From NCBI RefSeq assembly GCF_021390435.2, contig NZ_JAJVCN010000002.1, positions 1,612,001 through 1,676,000 of the forward strand: a stretch of DNA of 64,000 nt, read 5' to 3'. This stretch comes from Kibdelosporangium philippinense. GTDB lineage: Bacteria; Actinomycetota; Actinomycetes; Mycobacteriales; Pseudonocardiaceae. The notes under the pieces were generated by a model, which was given only the letters and a program-made list of their open reading frames with translations, was not told where the DNA came from and did no database searches. The position numbers were made by a program, and so were the translations under genes. Below, in pieces: positions 9,459 through 18,100 of the stretch; position 1 is the stretch's first letter; each line of letters starts with the position of its first letter.

Positions 9459-12400
9459 ATGAATCGTCAGCTGCTCGTGGTCGGAGAGGACCATCAGGGC
9501 GCGTTCCCCACGATCGGTGTGGCGCTGGACAACGCCAGGCCCGGCGCGACCATCAACGTCCAACCTGGACGGTACGAGGAGAACCTCGTCGTCACGAAGC
9601 TGGTCACGCTGACGGCCGCGGAAGGCCGTGGCACCGTCGAGGTGTTCGCGCGGCAGGGAAGCGTGCTCGTGGCCAACGCCGAGGCTGTGCAACTCAACGG
9701 ACTGATTCTGACGTGTGACGACAGTGAACTCGCCGCTGTGGACGTGGTGCGTGGTGAGGTCGCGATGGACAGCTGCGAGGCCGGTGGTGCCTCGTGGGCG
9801 ACGATGTACACCCGTGGGACCGGTTCGCTGGCACTGCGCGGCTGCACTGTGCGCAGCACCGGCGGTGCTGGCTTGGTCATCGCGTCACCCAAGCAGAGCA
9901 CAGTGGAGGACACGGAGATCCTCGAAGCGGCGTCGTCCGCGGTCGTGGTGGCCGAGCAGGGATCACTGGTGCTCCGGCGGTGTTCGATCATCCGCCCGCA
10001 GGGCAACGGGATCTGCGTCAATGGCGACGGTTCGGTACTCGTCGAGCAGAGTGAGATCAGTGGTGCGGCCAAGCCAGCCGTCGTCGCCGAGCAGCAGGGT
10101 GCGGTGAAGGTGCGCGGCCTGAGCGTCACCGGCAGTGCAAATGTCGATCTGTACCTGATCAGCAAGGGCGAGGTGCAGATCAGCGAATCCCGGTTCACCG
10201 GCGCAGCCGTGCAGTCCGTGCACGTGGCCGGTGGCAGCTCGCCGACCTTGAGCGGGTGTGACTTCGTCGGCGCCGAACGCAACGCGGTGCAAGTCACCGG
10301 GGGATCGTCGCCCCGGTTCGTTGACTGCGGTGTAGCCGATTCACCCTTGGGTGTCCTTGTCGACGAACGCAGTTCGCCCCGGTTCGAGCGCTTGACGGTA
10401 CGCGGCTTCGAGCAGGCCATCACGCTCACCGACGAGTCGCAAGTCCAGTTCAGCGGGGTGCGAATCGGCAACGGCCGCGGTCCTGGCCTGCTGATCAAGC
10501 AGCGTGGCCAGATCCGGCTTGGCGACGCGGAAATCGACTCGGCGGGCTTCGCCGCCATCGACGCGTCGGAATCCGCCCGCGTCGAGTTGCGTGACGTCCG
10601 GATCACCGCGAAGACCGAGGCAGCGATCGCGCTCGCCGAGAACGTGCGCGCGAAAATGTCGTCCATGTTGCTACGTGGTGGCGGCATCCGGGCCACCGCG
10701 GGAACAGAGATCTCATTGCGGGACAGTGAAATCGTCGAATCGCCTGGACACGGGATCGACCTCGCCGACGGTGCGTCCGCGGACATCGCACAGTGCCGGG
10801 TCCGCTCGGCACAGCGAAATGGCGTCAACGTGGATCCCGGTGTCACCGCGAGCTTCAGCGACTGCGAGGTCATTGGTAGTGGCAGGGACGGGTTCAGCCT
10901 GGACACCCGCGAGCAGGTACTGGTACGCCGATGTGTGATCCGCGACAGCGGTGGCGTGCCGATCCGCCGGTTCGGCGATCACGACCAGGTGACCGTTGAA
11001 GAGCCCGCGAACCAGCAGCAGGCCGCTCCGGCGTCCACTTCGGTCAGTGAGCTGGTGACGGCCGAACGGGAACCGGCAGGGGAACCTGAAGGGGGCAACC
11101 AGCTTTCCGACGCGGCGGGGCAGCTCTCGGGACCACTGGCCGAACTGGAGACGCTCGTCGGTCTCGCCGGAGTGAAGCGTGAGGTCGTCGGCCTGATCAA
11201 CCTGATCAAGATGTCGGAGACCCGCAAGAAGCTCGGGTTGCCGATGCCGCCGATGAGCAGGCACCTTGTGTTTGCGGGCCCGCCAGGTACCGGTAAGACC
11301 ACGGTCGCCCGGTTGTACGGCACGGTGCTCGCCGAGCTCGGCGTGCTCGCCAAGGGACACATGATCGAAGTGGCCAGGGCGGATCTGGTCGGGCAGTACA
11401 TCGGGTCGACGGCGATCAAGACGACCGAAGTTGTGCAGAAGGCCATTGGCGGTGTGCTGTTCATCGACGAGGCCTACACGTTGTCGGCGCCGACCGGTGG
11501 CAACGGGCCGGACTTCGGCCAGGAGGCCATCGACGCGCTGATGAAGATCATGGAAGACCAGCGCGACGAGCTTGTGGTGATCGTCGCAGGGTACTCCGAG
11601 CTGATGGAGAAGTTCCTGGCGTCCAACCCGGGTCTCGCCTCCCGCTTTACCCGCACGATCGAGTTCCCCAACTACAGCGTGGACGAACTCGTGACCATCA
11701 CGACCGGACTGTGCCACAAGCATTACTACGAACTGACCGAGGACGGGCTGCAGGCACTCACCACGTACTTCGAGCGGGTGCCGAAGAACGACACCTTCGG
11801 AAACGGTCGTGTCGCGCGCAAACTGTTCGAGGCGATGGTGAACAACCAGGCATCGCGGCTGGCGATGTCACCACCAAGCAAGGACTCCGAGCTCAACCGG
11901 TTGACCGCGGCCGACCTGCGTCCAGAGCTCGAACAGCTGGCAGAAGTGGCGCCTGCCGCCGACCGCGTCACCGCGACCGCCGACCCGGTCGCCGTTGTCA
12001 AGGCCAGCAACGGATGGCGACGCCTTGACGGGCTCGTCGGCCAGGTGTCGTTGCTCAACACCGTGCGATCAAGCCTGCTGCGAATCAGTGAATTCAAGTC
12101 GACGGGACGGCTGACGGCGCACGCGGCCAACGTTGTCATCGGCGGAAGGCGAGGTAGCGGTCGTCATCAGCTCGCCCGCCTCTATGCGCAGTGTATGTCC
12201 GAAGTGGACATTGTGAAGTCCGGTCACGTCGTTCCGGTCGCGATTGAGGGCAAACTCCGTCCACAGTGGCCCGGCCAGGCGGAGAGCCTGGTACGTGGCG
12301 CCTTCGAGGAAGCCAGCGGTGGTGTCCTGGTACTGGACATGGACGGCGGAGGGCACATCCTTGACAACGACGAGGACCTTGAGGTGATCGAGGTCCTCGT

Positions 12401-12791
12401 CGGGGCGATGCTGCGCAATCCGGTTGACCCGGTCGTCGTGATGCTTGGCACGCCGGACCGGTTGGTCCCGTTGTTCGAGGACATCCCGGTGCTTGCGGAG
12501 TTCTTCCTCCAGGGCTGGGACTTCGCCGAGTACACAGTGGATGAACTGACCGAGATCGCCGTCCGCGAGCTGGTCAAGACCGGTCACGAGGTACCGGACG
12601 AAGTACGTGCCGGAATGGCCAGCCGAATTGCCACAGTGGACGGTCCGACCGCCTACGCCGCCCGCCAGCTGGCACGAACGCTGGCACGTACGGCGGCCTC
12701 GCGCACATTGACAGTTGCGGACGTCCCTGGCAACAGGCCCGGCACGGTCAATGAGCTGCCGATCACGAATGGACTGGTGCCGACTGGCTGA
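9459..12791 (+). CDS. Right-handed beta-helix protein fused to EccA/CbbX-type AAA+ ATPase
   Basis: The 1110-aa cytosolic protein has three parts. Residues about 1-515 are successive 22-24 residue rungs of a right-handed parallel beta-helix (repeats such as SSPTLSGCDF and SSPRFVDCGV). A Glu/Ala-rich linker runs to about 555. Residues about 560-830 are a CbxX/CfqX AAA+ domain like EccA, with Walker A GPPGTGKT (607-614), Walker B FIDEAY (Asp670, Glu671), sensor VIVAGY and an arginine-finger segment SRFTRTIEF. Residues about 850-1090 are a second AAA+ fold that looks dead: Walker A reads GGRRGSGRH (895-903), without the Lys, and Walker B reads VLVLDMD. EccA proteins act on ESX substrates in the cytosol. 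The beta-helix replaces the usual TPR N-terminus and probably provides the binding surface (inference). ATG 9459 was preferred over an upstream in-frame start because of AGAAAGG at 9442-9448 and lack of overlap. Confidence 0.93.
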   Translation: MNRQLLVVGEDHQGAFPTIGVALDNARPGATINVQPGRYEENLVVTKLVTLTAAEGRGTVEVFARQGSVLVANAEAVQLNGLILTCDDSELAAVDVVRGEVAMDSCEAGGASWATMYTRGTGSLALRGCTVRSTGGAGLVIASPKQSTVEDTEILEAASSAVVVAEQGSLVLRRCSIIRPQGNGICVNGDGSVLVEQSEISGAAKPAVVAEQQGAVKVRGLSVTGSANVDLYLISKGEVQISESRFTGAAVQSVHVAGGSSPTLSGCDFVGAERNAVQVTGGSSPRFVDCGVADSPLGVLVDERSSPRFERLTVRGFEQAITLTDESQVQFSGVRIGNGRGPGLLIKQRGQIRLGDAEIDSAGFAAIDASESARVELRDVRITAKTEAAIALAENVRAKMSSMLLRGGGIRATAGTEISLRDSEIVESPGHGIDLADGASADIAQCRVRSAQRNGVNVDPGVTASFSDCEVIGSGRDGFSLDTREQVLVRRCVIRDSGGVPIRRFGDHDQVTVEEPANQQQAAPASTSVSELVTAEREPAGEPEGGNQLSDAAGQLSGPLAELETLVGLAGVKREVVGLINLIKMSETRKKLGLPMPPMSRHLVFAGPPGTGKTTVARLYGTVLAELGVLAKGHMIEVARADLVGQYIGSTAIKTTEVVQKAIGGVLFIDEAYTLSAPTGGNGPDFGQEAIDALMKIMEDQRDELVVIVAGYSELMEKFLASNPGLASRFTRTIEFPNYSVDELVTITTGLCHKHYYELTEDGLQALTTYFERVPKNDTFGNGRVARKLFEAMVNNQASRLAMSPPSKDSELNRLTAADLRPELEQLAEVAPAADRVTATADPVAVVKASNGWRRLDGLVGQVSLLNTVRSSLLRISEFKSTGRLTAHAANVVIGGRRGSGRHQLARLYAQCMSEVDIVKSGHVVPVAIEGKLRPQWPGQAESLVRGAFEEASGGVLVLDMDGGGHILDNDEDLEVIEVLVGAMLRNPVDPVVVMLGTPDRLVPLFEDIPVLAEFFLQGWDFAEYTVDELTEIAVRELVKTGHEVPDEVRAGMASRIATVDGPTAYAARQLARTLARTAASRTLTVADVPGNRPGTVNELPITNGLVPTG

Positions 12792-12946
12792 GCCCGTTTT
12801 ATGCTGCGCCCGTTTTGTACTGGTTTCATGTATCTGATCAAGCAAGAGCCGGAAAGACACCCGGAGAAGGTGATTGAGGGCATCTTTCTTGTTCATTGAC
12901 TGGCGTGGTCGTCTACTTGTCCGGACAGTTGATTGAGGTGATAGAT
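12792..12946 (+). promoter_or_regulatory. Intergenic region, likely promoter for the YbaB-like / WXG-like / giant gene unit
   Basis: This is the largest gap in the secretion cluster (155 bp) and is visibly richer in A/T than the flanking genes. It starts with two direct copies of GCCCGTTTT (12792-12800 and 12808-12816, 16 bp apart), which could be an operator half-site pair. Several TTG-containing hexamers are present (for example TTGTAC at 12815-12820 and TTGACT at 12896-12901), but no -10/-35 pair is convincing. No rho-independent terminator hairpin is obvious after 12791, so read-through from the upstream operon remains possible. Confidence 0.4.
12935..12941 (+). promoter_or_regulatory. 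Ribosome binding site deciding the GTG start of the YbaB-like gene
   Basis: GAGGTGA lies 5 bp before GTG 12947. A longer reading from TTG 12896 has no such site and adds 17 residues unlike the family's N-terminus, so GTG is preferred. Confidence 0.7.
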
Positions 12947-13348
12947 GTGTCTTCACTGGAAGAGCAGCTCCAGCAAGCCTTCGACGAGTTCGAGCGAAGG
13001 CGTGGTGTCGCTGTGGACATACACCGGCAGCTGGCCGAGATCGAGGTGACGGTCACCGCGCCGCGCAACGTCGTCTCGGTGACTGTTGGTCAACACGGCC
13101 AGGTTCGGAGCGTGCAGTTCCCGACGACGGCGTACCGGAGGCTGACCCCGTCGGAGCTCGCCGCGACGGTGATGGACACCATCGCCAAGGCGCAGGCGGA
13201 ATCCCGTGACAAGATGGCCGAGTTGATGGCTCCCATGACGCCGCCAGGGTTCGACCTGAAGGCCATGATGGACGGTACGGCCAACCTGGATGCGCTGTTG
13301 CCGAAGGACTTCGACGGCTCAGGCTTCTTCGAGAGGCCGACGGCATGA
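12947..13348 (+). CDS. YbaB/EbfC-family nucleoid-associated protein
   Basis: The 133-aa protein begins MSSLEEQLQQAFDEFERRR, a long N-terminal helix. A three-strand section follows (VTVTAPRNVVSVTVGQHGQVRSV) and then a second helix ending KMAELMAPM, the order expected for YbaB/EbfC proteins, which dimerise into a pincer and bind DNA. In actinomycetes, family members often sit beside WXG100-type T7SS genes. The last residues LPKDFDGSGFFERP are a typical flexible tail. Translation probably starts at GTG 12947 (GAGGTGA 5 bp upstream). The stop overlaps the next start as ATGA. A role in regulating the unit or in pairing with the WXG-like partner is inference. Confidence 0.85.
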   Translation: MSSLEEQLQQAFDEFERRRGVAVDIHRQLAEIEVTVTAPRNVVSVTVGQHGQVRSVQFPTTAYRRLTPSELAATVMDTIAKAQAESRDKMAELMAPMTPPGFDLKAMMDGTANLDALLPKDFDGSGFFERPTA

Positions 13349-13938
13349 GCGGCGGCGAGATCAGGGCAAGCATCCCCGCCCTCCGGACCTACATGCCGGG
13401 GTTCGATGACACGGCGGATTACATCGAGGCTTCGATCGACCCGTTGCGGTCAGCGCCGGGCGGTGTCACCGGCGGGCAGTACATTTATGGCGACGACGAC
13501 AACGGCAAGAAGTTCGCCGCGGATTTCGCCAGTTCCGGCGGTGAGATGGAAGACTTGCATGGCGGTTGGGCCAGGGACTATCGGGCCATCGCGGGCAAGG
13601 TCAAGGCGATGGTCGACATCCTTGAGAACAACGAGGACAACAACGTCCGTTTGGCGGGCGCGCTCATGTCACCGTTCGGCGATACTTCCGGCGGTGGCGG
13701 TGGCGGTGGCGGTGGCGGTGGCGGTGGCGGTGGCGGTGGCGGTGGCGGCAATCCGCCTATGACGCGCTGGAGTGGTTCGTACGAGCCGATTCCGGCCGAG
13801 CCCGCGGCGCACCGCGCGCTGTTGTCGGATGCGGGCGCCGAGGCGGTTCCGGTGACAAAAGCCTCGGCTATGGAGCCGTTCTTGAGCAATACGGAAACGA
13901 AGCGAGCGAGTGCGCAGGTAGAGCCTCGCGAGAAATGA
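13345..13938 (+). CDS. Small WXG100-like T7SS-associated protein with 20-glycine tract
   Basis: The 197-aa protein has a two-helix N-terminal region (about residues 15-100) including NGKKFAADFA and GGWARDYRAIAGKV, where Trp75 lies near the point expected for the turn between helices in WXG100-type proteins. An exact WxG triplet is absent. A run of exactly 20 glycines follows (residues 116-135), then an uncharged-to-mixed C-terminal segment of about 60 residues. No membrane segment or signal peptide is visible. It overlaps the YbaB-like gene by 4 bp and is followed after 92 bp by the giant gene, so it could be a co-secreted partner or chaperone. That role rests on position and weak fold resemblance. 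Confidence 0.75.
   Translation: MSGGEIRASIPALRTYMPGFDDTADYIEASIDPLRSAPGGVTGGQYIYGDDDNGKKFAADFASSGGEMEDLHGGWARDYRAIAGKVKAMVDILENNEDNNVRLAGALMSPFGDTSGGGGGGGGGGGGGGGGGGGGNPPMTRWSGSYEPIPAEPAAHRALLSDAGAEAVPVTKASAMEPFLSNTETKRASAQVEPREK
13690..13749 (+). repeat. GGCGGT hexanucleotide microsatellite encoding poly-glycine
   Basis: Alternating GGC and GGT codons give a near-perfect 6-bp repeat, with only the final GGC breaking the alternation, encoding 20 Gly. Changes of whole repeat units would alter linker length without shifting the frame. Confidence 0.97.
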
Positions 13939-14016
13939 TCCCCTGAGCACGCGAAGGTGGTGTGCCGTGCGGGTTTCCTGCGTTCCGGCGGCTGGAAGCG
14001 CCACCTGCGCGGTGAT

Positions 14017-14021
14017 GGAGA
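14017..14021 (+). promoter_or_regulatory. Ribosome binding site of the giant gene
   Basis: GGAGA lies 9 bp before ATG 14031. The 92-bp gap 13939-14030 holds no convincing promoter or terminator. It does contain short complementary segments (AGGTGG near 13956 and CCACCT at 14001-14006) that are too far apart to be a confident hairpin. Confidence 0.55.
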
Positions 14022-14030
14022 CCAGTTGTT

Positions 14031-15110
14031 ATGTCTGAACCGTCAGGTGACCAGAGCCATCTGATTCCGGATGGCTGGCAGGGCCTACCGATCCTGATCG
14101 CGGGTGGGCCGCTGCCGCCTGGGCAGATCGAGCTGATGCGTGAGCAGGCTGTGGCGTATCGGGCTTACGCGCAGCGGGTTCTGAGCGCGGGCGAGGGCCT
14201 GCAGCGTCTGGTGGACGGGGTCGGGGACAGTGTCAGTCCCGAGGTGGCGGAGAAGTTCCGTGTGCATATGGCGGAGCTCAATGATGGCCGGGGGCAGGCG
14301 CTCGCGGATATCGCGAATTTGCAGGCGTGGAAGCTCGACGAGCAGGCCACCAATATCGACTCTGGCCGGTACGGGATTTATGTCCAGGTGGTCTGGACGG
14401 TGTCGGAGCTGGCGTATATCGCGGCGTCCATCTTTCTGTGGGCGACGTGGCCGTTTGTGTTCGCGCTCGGGCAGTTGATGGTGCGGCTGGTGCGGATGGG
14501 CATCAGCTACAAGACGGCGGCGATTATTGCGGCGAGGATCGCGTGGGAGGGCGTTAAGAGGGGCGCTGACAACGTCGCGGTTACCGCGATGACTCAGGGT
14601 TTCGATGACTTTGTGAAGGTGGCGTCCAAGGGGCTGGGTGATATTCCGACGTCTGGGTTCGCCGTGCCGAAACTGATCAAGCAGATTCCGCCGGACAATT
14701 GGTGGTATACCGGTCGCCGGTTCGTCGATGAGGCGGCGGAGGAAGCGGGCGAGGAGTTCGCGCAGGGTGGTATTGCCGACAACTTGGCCGATCCGGGCCG
14801 GGTGGATCTCAAGAACTGGGGGACCGGGGCGGGTATCGGCGCTGTCGGTGGTGGGGCTGGTTCTGCGGCGGGTAGTGCTGGCCGTAAAGCGGGTCTGAAA
14901 GGGAGTCACAACAAGAACCGGGTCAACGGGATGCAGTCCGGGTGGGCGGGCGAGATCGCGGCCGGTGGTGCGGGGATGGCTGTTGGGGGTTCGCCGTTGG
15001 ATATTGGTTTTGGTGTTGTGAACAGTACGTTCACTGACCCGGTGATGCATGAGGTGGAGACGAAGGCCCGCGAGGCCATCCACGAGCGGCAGAAGCAGGC
15101 GGGGTTGCAC
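14031..15110 (+). other. Giant protein N-terminal WXG100/CpnT-like helical domain with hydrophobic segments
   Basis: Residues 1-360. The first 110 residues are helical, with spacing reminiscent of WXG100-type and CpnT N-terminal domains. Hydrophobic helices follow at about 122-152 (AYIAASIFLWATWPFVFALG) and 158-175. A Gly/Ala-rich stretch lies at 264-283 and another at 310-333. CpnT N-terminal domains are known to be tied to ESX export and channel formation. I see no classical signal peptide, so ESX-type recognition through this domain is the likely route (inference). Confidence 0.6.
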
Positions 15111-18100
15111 GGCGGGGAGGTGGTGCCGCCGCCCACATTGGCCAATCCGGACAGTCTGGTTGGCATGGGCGGCTCGGGCCCTGCGGGGCTGGTGGGTCCG
15201 GCTGGTGGTCCGTCGAATACGAGTGGTGGCGGCAACAATCAGCCGCTGGGCGGTGGTGCGTCTGGTGGTGGTGGCGACGGTCCGGTGGGGCCGGATGGCC
15301 AGCCGGTCACGCCGCCGCCGGCACCGGGTACTGGTTCGTTGGCGCCGTCGCCCGGCAACGTGCCGACGCATCAGCCACCGCTGTCCGGTGGTGGACATGG
15401 GCCGGTGGGCCCGGATGGCAGGCCGATCACGCCGCCGCTCCCGCCCGGTTCAGGTCCGCTGACGCCACCCGCCCCTGGCGGCGGTCCGGTCGCGCCATCG
15501 GTCGGGCCGTCAGGAGGCACGAACGGACCGTCCGGGCCGAACCTGCCGTCTGGCAACGGTTCTGGCGGCCCGGTTGGCGGCCCGGTCAGCGGTCCGACGA
15601 ACTTGTCGGGCAACGGTGGCCCGGGTTCGACCGGCGGGCCCGCTGCGGTGTCGTCGGGCCAAGGTGGTCCTGGCCCGGCGGTGGGTGGCAGCGGCGTGAG
15701 TGGTGGGCCCGGTAGTGGTGTGAACGGTGGGCCGGGCAGTGGTGTGAATGGCGGGCCGAGCGGTGGCGTGAGCGGTGGGCTAGGGAATGGTCCGGCGCAG
15801 AACGGTCCAGCCCAGAGCAGTGTGATCAACTCGGACACCGGCCAGACCGGTGGACTACCTGGTATCGATGGACCCCAGGTTCCGTCGGGACCGAACGGGC
15901 TGCCCAACACCGCGGTAACCGGCCAGGGGGCCAACCCGGTGACGACATCGGTCACTGGTTCGACGGTGAACACGAACCCAACCGTATCGAATGGACAGTC
16001 GGATACCGGGCCCGCGCAAACCTCTGGCACGAATGGTCCGAGTGTCACCGGCCCTGCGGCCCAGGTAGCTGCGCCGACCGTCACACCAGGCCCGTCGCTG
16101 CAGAGTCCGTCGAACCTGGTGGCGACCGGCCAGAAGCCGGAAGGTCTGCCAGGTCTGGAAGGCCCGGCCGCCAAGGACGAGCTGTCGCCCGGTACGACGG
16201 CACCGGCCACCGTGGCCAGCGCGGCACCGCCATCTGGAAATCCAGCCGCCAACGCTGGGAACACGGCTGCCAACGCGGCAACCGCGAGTACCGGGCCTAA
16301 CTCGACCCAGAATCCCGCGAACCCTGCCGCCACTGACCCGAAGGTGGCTGGCACTGGGCCATCGGTTTCGCTGGACACCAAGGTCACCACCGAGGTGGAC
16401 TTCGATTGGGCTGACGACGACGAGTCCAATGTGTACGCAAAGGGTGACCAGGGGTCGACGGCGAAGTCCGCACAGGACGAGCAGGTCGTGACGAGCGCCG
16501 CCGAGCCTGGTGCGACCACTTCCGTCGATGTCACTACTTCGGCGGCACGTGTCGATCCGGTGAGAGACGAGCTCATCCGCACTGCCGAGCGACTGTTCGG
16601 CAAGCGGCGTGAGGAGGACGTGGACGAGCTGCTGCGCCAAGCGGACGAACTCATGCTTCGGGCCGACTTCAAACCACCGCCGCATTTCCTGACGGGTCTC
16701 GACCCCAAGCAAGCCCAGGAACTCGATGAGCGGAACAAGATCCGGTTGCAGGTAGCCTTCCGGTTGTTCCAGCTGCAGCAGGAACGGAATTCCCTCCTCG
16801 GGCCTGCCAGGGAGTTGGCTGAGCAGCTGCGCCGGGAGTCGTGGCTGCCGCGCCCGATGGTCCCGGCAGGCGGCGCGAACTCGTCCGACAGCGAATCGGA
16901 CAGGGACTCTGACAGCGAATCGGACAGTGACAATGGTGCCGGGCCGTCCACAATAAACGTGATACGGCCGGCGCCTAGCCCCCAAGCACTGGCCGCGCTG
17001 GGTGAACGTGCGGCGCAGCCTTGGCGTACACCACCGCCAATGCGGCTCGGCGCAGTTGCCTTGCCACCGCTGCTTGGGATCTCCAGGCAGGACCAGGAGC
17101 AGCTCTTCGACTTGCTGCGCCAGCCGATCAACGACAACGTCACCTACGGTCAGGTCTGGGATCACACGGGCAGGCGCCTTACTAGCGAGCAGATCACTTT
17201 GCTGCACTACGCCTACCACCAAAACGAGGCGGCTCGCGCTGAGGAGGAACGTCGTGCCGAGGAGCAACAGGAACGCCGGGTCACCGCGCCTGCGCTGCAG
17301 ACCACCGTGTCTACTTCCTCGGAGTCCTCGACGACCCCGCCCCAACCGAGGAAACGCGCCCGTCTGACGGGCGCGCAGGGCTCGTCGTCTGGCGCGGCGC
17401 GCACGCCGTCCAGCCGAGGGGTCACGGACGCGGAACTGGTTGAGGCGCTGCGCAAATTCCTGGAGACCAATCAGCCTGAGGATCTGAAGGTACGCACCGA
17501 AGAGACTGTGACGGTCGAGGGGAGGACAAGGAGCGTCAGGCCGCGCGCCATTCTCTACCAGCACATCAAGACAGGCGTCTTCACCCGGCAGAAACCCGCT
17601 TCCGCTGAGCTGCGGGAGATTCTGCGCAACAAGTTCGGAATCCGGTTCGCTGATGAAGCAGCAGCCGGAGATCAGGTAGGCCCCCGCGATGACGGCCGTG
17701 ATGTCCTCGGCAAGAAGCACGAAGTCACGGAAATCACCCGGATCATTACTCCTTACCTGCTCGGGACGGAGTCGCTGCCGGACATCGCGATCAGGACCGG
17801 CGAGAAGCTGGCCACGCTGGAGCGATGGGTCCGACGGTATCGAGCCAATGAACTGCCTCGCGCCACTGTGGACGGCCGCGTTCTCCAACCAGGCCAAGAG
17901 CACACAGTCGATCAAGCGACCATCGTCACAGCACCCGCTGCCGCGCAGGGCAAAAAGCGGTCGCGAGGTGGTCGTAAGACGCAGCAGGCAACCACAACTG
18001 CCGTTACGAACGAACAGGATCACGACCCGCAGACTCAAACGGGGCAAGCCCCGGCTCCTCCGCGCACATTGGCCGATGTGCTGGCCCGCACCGCCAACCT

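Noticed and set aside
12792..12816. The GCCCGTTTT pair as an attachment site or mobile-element boundary
   Set aside because: No integrase, transposase or tRNA lies nearby, and the repeat is only 9 bp.
12896..12946. TTG start for the YbaB-like gene
   Set aside because: No ribosome site before it and the extra residues are unlike the family. GTG 12947 has GAGGTGA at correct spacing.
13690..13749. The GGCGGT tract as a CRISPR-like or regulatory repeat
   Set aside because: It has no spacers, is in frame inside a coding gene and simply encodes poly-glycine.
17700..17880. A DNA-binding helix-turn-helix (LPDIAIRTGEKLATLERWVRRYR) in the giant protein
   Set aside because: The helix pattern is suggestive but isolated, and no family signature supports it.
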